The notes under the pieces are model-generated. The model saw nothing but the letters and a program-made list of their open reading frames with translations, did no database searches and was not told where the DNA came from. Positions 14,101 through 29,100 of a DNA stretch of 64,000 nt are shown here, piece by piece; the stretch's first letter is position 1; each line of letters opens with the position of its first letter. This DNA comes from Mactra quadrangularis (lineage: Eukaryota > Mollusca > Bivalvia > Venerida > Mactridae), in contig CM046293.1 of the NCBI GenBank assembly GCA_025267735.1, positions 7,030,560 to 7,094,559 of the forward strand, in the 5' to 3' direction. The position numbers were made by a program, and so were the translations under genes.

Positions 14101-17100
14101 CAAATTTTTATGAGTGAGCAAAGAAATAAAAATAATTTTTTGTAAAAACTGTCAAAATGAAGGTGCGAGCGAACCCATAGAACACATGATCAACTTGTAC
14201 AATGTCTGAGAAAGGATGCATTTATTAAAGTATGTATGGTAAAACTATAAAAAATCTGTTGGTTGGCTAAGTTATCAAGGTAAGAAAACAGGTGTCTTGT
14301 ACTGTGTTATCTACATAATCTATTAACTGATAAGCCCTATTTTACCTGCTATTGTTTTCTGTTATATTGTATATCCATAACTTGTCTTGTACTATATCCT
14401 GATTCTCTTAGTATATATATATATAAACCTGGGGAGTGCTTTGAGTACAATAGGTGCTTGATGGTAAATAGCTGAAAGTTTTGCATAGTTATGTTCTGTA
14501 TGGTTGATGTTCGGAAGGTGAATCTCCTGCATTAATAACTTGATAGTCATAACTTGATAGTCTCAACAGTTAATGTATTGTAGAATTTGTGTCAAATATT
14601 TGTGTCAAATACTTTGGTTTATGTATTTAGTTTACTTGATTTTGCTTGGTTTTGAAATAATAATTGTTGACTTATTTAGATTGACAGGACCATCTTACGA
14701 GTCTCATTTAGCTTGGTTGTAATTTTTCATTTGTTTGGACTATGTGTCTGCTTCCTGGTACCCTGGCATTTTGCTTGTTAAAGTGATGAAGTGTCTTGGT
14801 CAGGAATATAACAAGGTTGTTTATGAATGTGATTTGTACTAACATGGAGTTAGATATCCAATGATTACCTGTCCAATGTTGTAATCAACTTTACAATGGC
14901 TTAATTCTACAAACAAGTCTCTCATGTTGTTAATTTTGTTTTTTTAATTCAGTAAAGCTCCCCTATAAAGACCACCTCATTGATATGGAAAATCATTTGG
15001 ATGATTTTTAAGTCCCAAATGCTTAATTTGAAAAGAAAAGGATCTGTTTATTAAGATCATTTTCAATATAAAAACCTTATAATTTGATGGGTATAATAGT
15101 GGAACTTCACTGTAATTTTCCCCATGACTGTTGTCTAAAGACTACTTATTTAACTTTAATAACTATTAAACTGGTTTTTTTTGTTTGTTTATGAATACTT
15201 ATCAGGGCCAGAGAAATCAAAGGTCCGTATATTCCGTGTTGTCCCAAGGATACATGGACAAGTGAATTTTTCACTTATTTCATTCTAAAATGTTCATACG
15301 GACAAGTAACTTTACCAGTGGCCAAGATTGGACAAGTAAACAATCTTAAGATATCGCTGGCCCTGCTTATGATGTAAATTTTTATGACCTGGTTTAAAGT
15401 ACGAACAAAATATACAGTAATAATATATAAGTACAAATTTTATACATAAATTAATTGATAGATGTCTGTTTAAGATATAAAGGTAGATGACCTACTCTAC
15501 TTATATCAGTAAGATTTTTTATGATTTCATGGAATTTATGTAGGTCAAATAATAATTATAACATTATGTTTCTAATATACTAGGATTTATTTTATATCAT
15601 TCAGGGTTTAAATTTAAGCTCACATATTCGCAAAATGCGAGTGGATTTTGAAAATAACTTTGATTTAAACTTGGGGAAAAAAATGCGAGCGATTTTCTTC
15701 ATTTCTGTGAGTTAAAATAAAGTAAACTCGCAAAAAATTGCAAGTCCAATTTTTTGTTAAATTCGAGCCCTGTCATTGGAATATTTACTCGGTGTTGATC
15801 TGCTTGTAGATATTGGCTTTATCCAATTTTGCCAAGTTCATGCTTCTGTCATTTCCTGCCATTTGATTATGTAGGAACAGTAGTCCAGTGGTTAGGTGTG
15901 CAGACAGGGATAGAGCTCCTGGGAGTAGAATCCCGACTAGAATCTCTGCTTATTTTCTTGAGCAAGAAATTTACCTTGTAATAGTCCACTCTGCTCAGGT
16001 GTAAATGGTACCTTTGATGGGGTCACCCTTTTTCAAAGAGCTGGGGTTATTGTACTAAATAGTAAATACACATGGAAGCAGACTGTAAGACGCACTTTAA
16101 CTTTTTCAAACTTTTAACTACAAATATTTGATTCTGTAGAAATGTTTGTCAAAGGTGTTAATTGTGTCCTTGTCACAGTGGTAGAATGCAGGATTTTGAA
16201 TCTGAAATGCGAGTTGATCAATATGAAATTTGAGGGTTGCCTGCAAGACTAGTAAGAGCATTGTGTAACAGAGCGAATTACTACAGTCTTGAGGGTAACC
16301 CTCAAATTAGTTCTGTTGATCTATACTTTCAAACAAGTATCAAAAAACTTGGGTCATGCTTTATACATTATAAATGATATCATCAGTTGATCATACATGT
16401 ATGCTGTATTTCTCTCTCTCAAGATTTAGGTATCCATCATGTTTAAAAGATATAGGCTTGGTGCATTGTAATATTAAATGAAGATCTTGTCTTAAGTATT
16501 GGGTGGAGAGAAGACAGTGTTGATTTATAGACAGCATGCTCATGGTATTCTGGGATTAACAATAAGTCTGGCAGATTTATAACCCCTTGTTTCCTGTGAC
16601 TAGGCTAATACTAGTAGCCACTATTAATCACTATTTGAGATAACCTTAAGTTTTATTGCAGTGATCATTCACTGTTATATTGTTCATTGTAGGTTATTTG
16701 TCATGCACTATAATAAAAAATAGTAAATTATCAATGAATGTTTTTTATGTCTACCTCACAAGGGAGGTAATTTTGTCTTTCTCTCAAGGGAGGTAATTTT
16801 GTCTTCCACTCAAAAAGGTAACTTAGTGTTCCTTATAAGGGAGGTAATTTAGCGTTCTCCACCAGGGAGATAGTTTTGTCTTCATCACACTGGGAGGTAA
16901 TGTTATCTTCCTCACAAGGGAGGTTATTTTGTCTTCATCACAAGGGAAGTAATTATGTCTTTATCACAAGGGATGTAATTTTGTCTTCCACTCAAAGGAG
17001 GTAACTTTGTGTTCCTCATAAGGGAGGTTATTTGGCCTTCCTCACAAAGGAGATAATGTTGTCTTCATCAGAAGGGAGATAATTTTGTTTTCATCACAAG

Positions 17101-20100
17101 GGAGGTAATTTTGTCTTCTTTGTCTCTACGTAGGTTTTCTTTCAGTTTTGAGCTATACAAATCTTTGATTGTAAAATTACAATAATTTTTTTCAGTGTCT
17201 TGTTTCCAATTTAGGTTCTGTATCAAAACTAATTTCAAAACTTATTTTTGGCGTTTTAATATATGTTTGTTTGGTGGGTGGGGGGTGGTTTCACACAAAC
17301 AGTTATAAATATGTTCAAGGTTGGTATGTTATAATTTCAATGAAAGTAACGTTGGTGGTAGTTTATGTTAAATCAATATGTACAAAATAGTGTCTTGTTT
17401 CCTTTTTAAGTTTTCCTTTCAAAATAATTTCCTTTTAATATTATTTTATCTTGAATGTAATCACAAAATGTCTCAAAATGCTGTATTACGTTTTTTTTAA
17501 GAAACCTTTTGATATCAGGGTGGAGTATTGGATGCTTTCAATGTTTTTGATTTAATTGTAAACAGTATTTTGATATCCTGTTTTAAATGAAAAGTTATTT
17601 TTATTTTTTTGTAGAATTTTTTACCTTTTTGTTGAAGATGAAATAAAATCCTGAAAAATTGTTGAATAAAGGATTTTGAGTTCTAGTATATTTAGTGTGA
17701 GTCATTTCTTCTTTTTGATTCAGTTTAATGTCATGTAAACAGGGATTTACTGGCCATTTTACAGTGACAAGGTCACCAAACTAACATTCCTGGACATTTT
17801 TGTCTATTTTCAGTAATCACCTACCCTTTGGCAAGGGCCGGCAACTTCTCAAAGTACTGCATCAATGACCTGGAATTAGTCGCTATCAGACATAATTATT
17901 GGTGGGGGGGGGGGGGAGGGGGTTTTGAAAAAAATTCTTGAAATTTCACTGTGGAAAGTACCCATTGAGTTTTTAAAATTTGTTATAAATATTTCTTTGA
18001 GGTACATGTGATTATGTATGATGATAAAAGGTAAATAGATTTTATCCTGTTTGGCCTAATACAGTGTTTCATTTATACATTAAAGGTCTACTTACCTGTC
18101 ATACAAGGGTATCAAGTTTAATATATATTTCAATATACATACATAATGGTACTATTGTATTTATATAAAAAAAATCTATCTTAAAAATCTATCAGGGTAA
18201 AATTAAATCTTGATTTTTGATATATCAACAATTAAGTGTTGATTTATGGAAGAATGGTCCACTTTGACTGTTCATGCAATATGTTAAAAAGGAGACTTTG
18301 ACATTTTGGTACATATTGATCATGAATTTGTTATATAAGTTTTTTGTTAATTATTTAAAGGAAGTTTATGAGACAATATGCTTTTATTCAATAAAATGGG
18401 GATAATGATGTTTTTGTTGTTAGATGATGATGATGGGGATGATGATGGTGGTGATGATGATTATAATGATTTAGATAAAGATAAATAATAATAATAGTTA
18501 CAATAAGAAAAAATGATAACAATAGCAACAAAATCTGTATGACTGCGACAGTCATCCCTTTTACCCACTTACCTTTAGCTTAAGAATACGGTTGCATTAT
18601 ACCCCCTAAATGTTGGTAGATTGCAAAAAGTATAAAACTGGATTTGGAGATGTGATGCATTATATCAAATACAAACAGTTAGCTGTTTAGCCTAACAGAG
18701 GTATCATGGAAATCTGACCAGAATTAAAACACTTATAGCTCTTTAAATCAATCTCCTTGTGGTCCCTGACTGTTGACACTGTTTTCTTCGTGAAACCATA
18801 GCATTCGTTTTGTGATAGTCACATGACGATTTTGTTAATTATGATGTAGGAATGATGATAATTTGCCCTTTAGTTTTTGAAATAATAAATCATGCCACAG
18901 GTGGTTGAGAAAATTCTGGCCTAAGTTGTCCTGGTCAGTCAAGACTTATTTTTTGATGAAATAGCATAAGTAATCATTGACCAGTTAGCCGAGTCAAGTG
19001 TTTTTTTTTTATTAGTTTATGTGAATCTTACATCATTTAGAACATTTTATGACCCTATAAAACATTCCAGTTTGGACATATTTTATGTTCTGGTGACCTA
19101 TATTCTGTGATATGACTGGTGAATGATATTTCAAACTACGGAAGCTGTCAGTCTTCACCATTTATTTGTACTAAATATTCTTATTAACTGGAGTAGAGCT
19201 CAGAACCATTGGACTTTGTAAGCTGATACTCTACTATGCCCCCATAAAAGCTAACTTGATGGCAAGGGAGTAGCAACCCTGGTTGATAGCGCAGTTGATA
19301 GCGCCAGGTTGGAATCTCGTGTCCCGAAAGGGGTACGGGTTGAATCCCACCAGAGGAGGTTATACCCTTCCATGAAAATTTGACAATAATGTCAATTTTC
19401 CTCTATTAATAAGGTATATGGAGAGGTTTCTTGCCTTCTGGAAGAGTTGGTGAGTACTGGTCTAAAAGCTAGATTAGATGCACTGAACACAGTAAAATGA
19501 CCTAAATTGTGTTGACACGGCCTTAAACCCAGTAAAAAAAGGAAGGTGTCAGGAAGTACAAGACTTAGTGCTGTCTTATACCTCTGCAGCACTATCTCTT
19601 TAAGTAACACTGAAGTTTCAAAAGCTCTGATTCTAACTGAGCACATCTAGGCTAAATAAATAAATGCTTAGAAGAAAGCTTATTAATTTTATACACTTTG
19701 TCACATATTAAATTTCCCTATGAGAATGATTTCATTCATAAAGACTAATCCTATATTCTCACTTTATTATTTGTCTAACAATTCGTTTTATGATTAATGC
19801 AGATAGTTGAAGTGTTATTTCAAACTAATATGCAATTTATTTGACGAGGTATAAACATTTTCATTGACATTAATTTTATGTATACAGGCATTGAGAGCTG
19901 CGAAGTGACCCAGATTTAAATAATCGGGCCTGTAAAATGGAAATGTTTACATTTTCCGTTAGTGTTTTTTTTTTTTCTGAATGAGTCTATTCATTTATAA
20001 TCTTTGAAAAACGAGAAGCGCTGAATCGTCAGATTTTTTACTGCTGAGCCATTTGTCTGTTAAATAGAAAAAAAATTCTAAAAATAGAATTTTTAAGGTA

Positions 20101-23100
20101 TAATATGTAGATATTAATCTAGATCTATGTAAATTGCCATATCTGCACTTTCCATTTCCCATCCCTAAAAACTTAATCTAATATAAGCCATCTATTGTAC
20201 TCACTGATCTTTTTTTTTCAGTAATAATTTGGATAACTTACAGTACCCACCAAAAGTTTTGAGACATTTTCATTTTGTTGGACTACTGAATAGATTTCAT
20301 CTAAAGTTAAATAACTGTTAAGTTTGAAATGCCTTCATTATCATTATAATTATAACTGAAACTACAAACATAGCATAAAAGCTATATTATCGAAAATAAT
20401 TACAATAAACATGGTTTTGGAGGCTTTAAGATGTCAAATGCTGAATCTTATAAATGAGTTGCATTCATGCAATTTGCTTTCATTTTAGCACAAACCATTC
20501 ATAAATTAAGAATGACAATTCTACAAAAATTATCATCAAAATTTAAGAATTGTAGAAAATTTGTTTTATCTCCAAACTTTAGGTGGGTACTGTAGTTCGA
20601 CTTACGTAATATGAAAGTTTAGTTTGGAGTATGCGAAATTGTGTGATTATTTACATTAGGTAAATGCTTTAATTCCGTTGCTTGTACATTGTCTTGAGTT
20701 TTAACAAAAAAATCTTTATAATATTTTGGTAATTTTTTTTTAACTTAAATAATATGAAAGTTTAGTTCAGAGTCATGAAAATGTATTGTTTAATTTGCAT
20801 TAGGCAAATGTTTTCATTCTGTTCCATGTTCATTTTTTGAGTTATGAAGAATTTATATTTTTTTCTTCATTTTAATATTTTTGTTGAATTTATTTTTTAC
20901 TTAAATAATTATGAAAGTAAAGTTCAGAGTTTGTGAAAATGTATTGTTAAAATTTTACATTTAATAGGCAAATGTTTTAATTTTTTTAGCTGGTTTGATT
21001 TTGGTGGAATATATTAATGATATTGCTCTGTATTTAGTGTGAAATTGTGTTATTATTGGATATTAATGGGCAATAATGTTGCTGTATTTGATTTGTGCAG
21101 AAAATTATTGATTTAGCGAAAGTGTAAAAATTTTGATTTTTCAAAGTGACTCACTACTTCCAGCGGAAAGCGCTATCTAGTATTACGTAATTGAATGTTT
21201 ACTGAAGATGTTTAAAGTCATGAAGTTTTATCGCGATTGTTCTGTATAAATAAAGTGAACAATTCACATACAGTAGTTAAAATGTTGGGCGTGTATTTGA
21301 TGAGTTGTTAAAAATACAAAAACGTGCATTGTCAACGAATAGAAAAAACATGATAGATTGTTTGAACAGAAATATATGTGTTTGAACTGGATATATTTGA
21401 ACTGAGGAAGTACATGTGTTTCAAAGTACAGAATATATAAATGAAGTTTTGTGAATCAAAGTTTACTGTAGTACATTAATACTTATATAAAACCATATAA
21501 TATGTCTGATGTTTTGATGCTGAGTAAGTGTCTGGAGTTATCTTAGTTAAAGGCCAAAATAAAATTCTTGTTTTTACGTCAACGGTCTAAGTAGGGAAGG
21601 CTCCAAGTTTTTTGTTTTTAAGGCCACAACAAGTTGATCATGTATTCTACGGATTTTCTTGGAAAAAACTGGAGCGAGTGTAGAAAAAAATCTTATTTCT
21701 TTTGCTTAATATAGCGGTTTGACCAAATATTTATGAGCGAGCAAGGAAATATTTTTTTTTGTAAAAACCATCAAAATAAGGTGCGAGCGAACCCATAGAA
21801 CATATGATCAACTTGTTGTGGCCTAACTGGGCCAATTGTGATTTTCTCTAATAATCTTTTTTCAACATTTCTGAAGGTAAAATAAAAAATCTCAGGGGTC
21901 GCTGAGATTTGCTTGGTAGCCCAGTTGGGTTGTCCTTAAAACACAGGATTTTAATTTGGCCTAATGTTTATCACTTTTATAAAATAAACTTATTTTCAAT
22001 GGTAAAACCGTCTAGTCTGTGTTTTGATGGAAACTTGGCATATTGTTATCATTTTGGTTGGATTTTTATTGGTTTTAAGGGTTTGGTTTGCAATTTGAGG
22101 TTTTTTGAAGTTCTATTTGACTTCATTGAGGATGTTGGGAGAGTTAAAGTTTTTGTTGTCAATTAGTCTATGATTGGTTAATGTTTGGGTGTAACTTTGT
22201 TGTCAATATTGTGGTTTGTATGATTGTCCAACAGTTGGTGTTATTGTGATTTAGTTTTTTACATTGCCTACTGTATGTTACAGTTAAAAGCTGGGAAAGC
22301 CCATTTATATGGTGCTTATGTCATTTTGTGATGTATTTGCATCCCTCTGATGCAAGGCCCTTATACTGCCTTGTCTTTTATCTAGCTTTAATGGTGAGTG
22401 GTAGAACAACTTGAAAGTTTGTGACGTCAATCCCATTTTGAACTATGGAGTTTTATCATGCTTCATTTTGCATCATTATAATGTAAATATTATCACTCTT
22501 GGAATTGACATTATGCTGGACCTTCCATTTCTAATTACTCTTAATCCGTTCACTAATGAATGGATTAACTATACTTGGACAAACATACATGTAGTTGTAT
22601 GTCTTTGGACACTAAGTATTACTTAAGCTACAGTCCCATAAACACAAAAATAGCCGTGAGGGCACAGTATGGGCGCCGTGCGATCAAGCTTCGCAAGGAC
22701 CCGTACAAACTCTTGCGTACCCGTATGGACTGTTACGTTTTTGCCTGGGTCCGTGAGATTAGCCCAGGATACATGTATCAGTTTCAGAGTCAAATCATGA
22801 ACAAAATCGTGGCCGAGTATGGATTAAACATGCATATCTTCCAGCTACAGCTCCATACAGGTGTGTTGTTTTGTACCATGTGTGTACCGTCACCTTGATA
22901 GGCAAGGCTTCCCACGGCCTACAACTGTCTGCACGTACAAGCCACGATTTTATGGGACTGAGACATTAGTTAAACTAAATAGCCACTTATCCTATAGTGT
23001 GGTTGTTGTGGCCTCAGTGTAAGGTCAATTGTGGAATAGGTCAAATATCCACTCTCTTTATTAAGTTTGACTGTAATAAGACAATGTCATTGTGTCTTAA

Positions 23101-26100
23101 CTCAAACCTTTAATGTTATAAACTGCAATCTATTTTACTGAATGCATTGTTTGTATATAAATGATAATATAGCTGGAGGGTTTTCAAAGTTGTGTGAATA
23201 AATTCTTACCATACAACAAACAAGTGTTAATATTCTCATTAAACCATTGCTTCAAGCCCACTAGGGCTGTCTGTATGCTTTAAATATTTCCTTGTGCTTT
23301 CATTTAGTGTCGACAACTGTGATTGGTTGTTGCAGTTGCACATTTTTGTGTCCTGCATTCTGATTGGTCAATACATTGCCACAGTTTCTATAATTAGTCT
23401 TCATTAGGTATTGCCCTTTAAAGCTGACACTGTGCATTTTTTGTTTCGCATAATTGCTTTACACTTGGTATAAAGACATTCAGATTATCATTACTGGGGA
23501 ACAAATTAATAGTACTGTGCGATAGTGTTGTAAATATTGCAACTTTGATGCAGACTTAATCTATTAACATAATGTAAATCTTTTTTGATGTGATAAATGA
23601 AAAGAGTTTTCTATTGCAATTATTCATCACAGGGGTTTTGTTATTTGTAATTTGTTGATTTTTTGTTTGTGTATAATTGAAGACAGTGTGGGATAATGTC
23701 TCTTTTGTGGGCTTAGCGCATAATAGTGATGGAGAATCGGACAAAAATCATAATCGATAATCGAATTGAATCAAATGTAATTAATCGATTAAAAATCGAT
23801 TAATAATCGAAATTTGTACAAATGCTTACGGTATCTCGACAAAAGCTTTCCTGAGAAAATACAGGGATTTTATATTACAAGTAGCATTAAATCTCTGGAA
23901 AAAAATAGGAAAACACTTCATTCAAGACAACATCCTTTATTTACTTAAAACAAACTATATTTGCATGATTAATTTCATTGAAAACATGTTAAAAACAAAG
24001 GAAAATATTAAAATCACGATACCAAGACTTAATGCTTTCAATTTAAATCGGCAAGTATGGTGTATCTGAGTCAGATAATGTTATACAATACGAAAACTAT
24101 GTATTGTTGGTATGAATTTTGTTACACAATATCATTTTGAAACCGCAGGCAGTCGTTTGATTTACCCCTTCATCATCTAGAAATATCTTTCAGCAATAGT
24201 TTTTTTTCCATTATTTTCATAAGCAAAAGATGTTGGTACAATTGTTTAATAACATAATTCACAAATAAATAATTCATTCACATTCTGTCTGAGTCAATAA
24301 ATATGTTTTCTGATAGGTTTGTTCAATGCTATAAATGTCCGTTCAATTAACTTTTTTTCTGAACAAATTCATTCAAGATGATTTAAAACTGATACAGGTA
24401 AAATGAAATTAAAATGTAAGTAACGTGTCGGTTACGAAAATTATTGAGGACGAATGTTTCACAATGCAGAGCGTTATCCTATTAACCACCCTTAAGGATG
24501 GATCTTACCACCATGTTATGGAGAACCATCATGAAATAAGCTAGCTTGGTTCAGCTTCCATGTTTATTGGATTCTAGTGAGTTAATAAATTTTAAACTTT
24601 ATTTGATACGAGAATAAGACCGTATCCGGATGTTGAACTTTTACCATACCTCACATAGTTTCCCAAAGAGATTTGGTCGTAGATTTTTATTAGTTTATTG
24701 ACCTGTAAATCGTAACAAATTGAATGTGAAGATTTATAACACATCTGATGTACCAAACGTCTGTTATACAACGTGACATTTAAATTATCACACGTATCAA
24801 GAAAGCGGTATCAAGACTCGTACATTACGTCATCAATAAAAATAAAGAGCTTTTTGAAAATTGCTAAATTTATCTTTGAAATTCGCCGACATGTATTCAA
24901 ATTTTTGTTTGATATTTGACATGTGAAGGACGGGTGGACCAACGAGTTTGACTTAGACTGATTAGTAATTTAACTAAATAAGACTGAAAATTAAAAGTAA
25001 CGTTATTGTCCCTTGTGTACAAGTTTAAACTGAGGTCAGTTGTGGCAAAATCTGCGGTTCTGAAACAACCAGCGACAATCGATTTTCCTTAAAGAAAATC
25101 GATTGTCGCTGATGTAAGCGGCCAGCGACGATTATTCGATTCTACTCGATCATCGTGACATCACTAGCGCATAATGGTCATAACTCATTTTAAAATAAGA
25201 GTGAGTTACCACCATTTTGTACTAAGTCAGCAATGCATCTGATGTAAATAATTGTAGGCTTGACAGATTGGTAAACTTTTCAACATTTTGTTTAAACTTT
25301 TGATTTTTTTTTTTTTAATTTCATTGCAACATTATCTTGATTAAGCTCCTGTGTTTTCCATTCATAATTATTAGAATTTAAATATCCAAAGGAGATCACT
25401 CCTACTGATATATATTCCAAGGGATTGAATTCAACTTTAGTATATATTCATTGGGAGTTACTGTTACTAGGATGTAAGGGGAGACAATCCATGTTTGATA
25501 AAGCTTTGTTTTCAATTCAAACAGGGTTAAAATAATCTACTTTTAATAAGGTAACCATGTAATTCATAGATTATTAGGACGACATATTGCTGCTGTATTT
25601 ATGGATGAAAAAGGTTGAAATGTGGGGTTAACTCCTAATTACTTTCATTTTGTTTCTTTGTATAATTGTATTATTGATTGAGATAATCTTGCTACCTGCT
25701 GCCTACCCAAACATCAGATGACAAAGGATTTCAACATTGAATTGGTGAATCAAACAGTGTTGTTGTTGTTGATGTTCTTGTTGTCATACTAGATTAGCTT
25801 GTGCCTGACCACTCATGGTTGGGTTATTGCTGTTTAAATTTCCCCTTACCGCAACATTAAGATTTGTTATGATTGATAGAAAAATCATTCAGTTAATGTA
25901 TTATATATTTCTATATTTCCAGGTCCAGCTACAGTAAGGATGGTATCAAATAACGGTCCACCTATACCAATGCCAATGCAGATGCCACCTGGTCATTTTG
26001 TTCAACAAATTGTAGATGAGAATGGTATTCTAACACATGTTATATTATCACCGCAACCACCCCCGGGAATGATGGGTAATCCCATGACGGTACGTAGCTT

Positions 26101-29100
26101 TTAGTACAACGTAACAAAGGGTTCAATATTTATTTTTCGTAGAATGTCTGATTGGACAACCAACCAGCTATATATTTTACTTGCCTGAAGCAAATCTTCT
26201 TGCAGTTGCAAGTAAGTTGCCTGAACCCATTGTTGTAAGAGGCAATTTGATGGCCTTCAATGTTGGGCCCTGTAACTTAGCTTGGCGTGAGACTATAAGG
26301 TCGTTGGGTGTCTGCTATCATCTGGTGTCCATTGTCAGTCAACACTCTCTAACACTCTTATTTTTGCTTGATTAATATTGATCAGTAGCTTTATAGTGAT
26401 GAAACTCATCCAATTAATTTTGGTAAACAACCATGTAGGGTTCAAAACTAGGTCACTAGGTCAAATAAAAAAAGAACCTTTTAACACTTTAATGACCATG
26501 TAATTGCTCAAATTTTCATCAAAGCAGGTCAGTAGCTTCATTTTAATGAAACATCAGACTAGTTTGATGGTAAACCATTTTTGGTTTGAAAGTAGGTCAA
26601 TAGATCAAATCACTCCCAGAAATTGCTATTGTTTTGGTGGAGTAGCCATGTTTATGGTCCCAATGTTCAGATAAACAACCTGTTCCCTTTATAAGACATG
26701 GTGAAAATGAGGTAATCATGCTTTTGTTTCATCTTAGGTGCAATGTTTGTAGTTAAGTGTTTGTGCAATATCTTAATTAAATAGAAAACAGCAGGTTTAC
26801 CTATTAGTGATCATTTACCTGCATAATTTAATGAGTACTTTCTATCCCTGGTAAATGTAAGTCTTTAAACAAAAGAATTTTTATGACGTTTTCCCAAAAA
26901 CACATTTTTACCTGCCTATAGCTTTCTTTAAAAACATGTGTGCTATCCTGATGCTTTATGCTTAAATTTACCATTCTGTCCTCTAGTTAGTTTGTTGTGC
27001 TACTTAAGGCTAATGACTTTATATATTTATAGTGCTATTCGAGTCTATTGACTAAGGCTAGCATTCCATAGTTCTGTGCTCTGTCTTCCACGTCCATGCC
27101 CGTGTCCGTGTGCGTATCATCGCTAAACAAGAATGTCGTTGGGTCTATTCCATGCATCTGATCCATGTTGTTAGCGAGCGAAATTTTATGTACACGGAAG
27201 GTTTGCGGATGCAAATTGTACAGGAAACTTGTCTCAAAGGCAGAAAGCAAGTTAATTGCCACAGATATTTGAGAGAAATAATTTAAACTATTAGGGAACA
27301 CGATGCAGTATAATGTCGCTCATAGCTACCACAATGGTGCATCGATAAAAGGGAATATATGGAATTCAGCAGCAAAATCACTGAAGATAGACAGGGTTGT
27401 CTGTTCCTGGAGATATTACAAACTCCCAACATTAGCCAGTGGTGCAATGTCAACTTTCTTTAGAAAAAGACTTTGTATGAATCTCGAACAACTGCAGAAG
27501 AACATTTAATAAGTTATCATGCTTTATACTCGCACGACTTTACATAAATATGCAATACCCCTCACGGATGTAAACAATACGGATGCGGACGCGTACATGG
27601 TCAAGAATGACGGAGCAGGGAACTATGGAATGCTAGCCTAAGTATTGTTTTGAGGATAAACAGATTCTAATTGACCCGTGAAAAAGACCCAAAGAGTCAT
27701 CTGAGTAAATTCCAAAGTCAGCTTTAATTAATTTATCAGTGTATGATTGAAACAATGTCACATGAATATAATTTTTAATTATAGTAAAATTACTTACAGT
27801 ATGCATGATCATTTTTATGTCCAAGAACATTAGGATAGCACTGTAAGGCCAGACCTTTTATATTTTCGTCATTTATACTTTCGTCTTACAAAAATCCTGA
27901 CCATAATTTTTCAGAAATTAAAAAAAATAAATTTTGATTATTGATTTTTTATTACCCACCCTACTTATTTTTGCACCAAAAATGAAAAAACTGAACCTAT
28001 CCCAGTATGAATCAGGCCAACATGTCATTTATCACACAGTTTGAGAAAATGTCAGTGAATTTTTAAGATAAATATCAACTTCACTCAGAACTTGTACAAA
28101 ATGGGTTTGAAAGTCGATCATAATTGACATCTTATATCTTTTTTAATTTTTATTTCAACCTACCATACTCATTTTTTCAAGAAAATTCTCATTAGACTAA
28201 AAATATATAAAGTGTGGCCTAAAAAGCAAGTGACAAATTCAGCTTATTTACCTATGTTATATTGTACTTTCAGGGTGGCCCCAACAATGCACCCCAGTAT
28301 TATCCACATTTTGGAGCCCCTTATTCTACTCATCCACAGTACCCATCACCTCACCCTCATCAACATGGGGCACCTAACCAAGGGGCCAGGGGAGGAGCCC
28401 AATCACATATGTGTCATCAACATGGTACACCACCATCACAACCCTGTAATAATCATGGTCCAGTCAATTCACAAGGTAAGACAATTTTCTTTATTCATCT
28501 TCACAAGGAGCCTTTATATGCATTTGATATTACTTTGATAAATTTTATATGAATTAACCTTGATATGATAATCAGTTCAAGCCCAAAACATTTTCCTGTT
28601 CACAAGATATTGAGATTAATATCAAAGGAACAGCTTTGTTTAACTTTTCAAAGACTCAAGATATGCCACTGGTCAGTCACCACCAAACACATTGGACCGA
28701 CGGACAAATACTGTAAAATTTTGATCTTCACAGGACCTATTGTCCAATAATAAACTGTTGAGTTTTACAGTGATTGCCACTTGTTGTCTTACTTAACTTT
28801 ACTGTCGCATGATTTGCTGAGATATGGTTTACATAAGTTTACTGTTTTACTTTATAATATTAATAATCAAAGTTACGATTAGTGTTTTATAAGAGGTGAA
28901 AGGTGGTATATAATTAATTACCTGAGATACTAGCACCTGCTCTCTATTTTAATTCTACTGTGTTCTCCAAAAGTTTCCTGACAAAATTCAGTTTTCAGGA
29001 AAACTGTTTACCCATGATAATATAAGGGAAACAAAGAGCCTTTTTTTCAGCATATTAAAGAATTAATGATAATAAGCACAGTCCAAGCTGAGAATATCGC

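Larger units (their letters stand above)
2188..25922 (+). other. FNDC3: FNDC3 intron 1 (23.7 kb, repeat-filled)
   Basis: Phase-1 intron between exon 1 and exon 2; acceptor TTCCAG at 25917-25922. No convincing gene lies inside it on either strand: open frames are short, have no recognisable family, and several fall inside repeats listed here. Stretches outside the listed repeats (for example 3300-4090, 9000-10430, 13420-13980, 14200-15190, 18430-19260, 22170-22630, 22970-23700 and 25230-25910) are AT-rich sequence in which I see nothing. If exon 1 is wrong, this is simply upstream sequence. Confidence 0.55.

Noticed and set aside
22575..22898. 107-residue open frame as a gene
   Set aside because: Overlaps an inverted-repeat-bounded island; no recognisable domain and no splice or start support.
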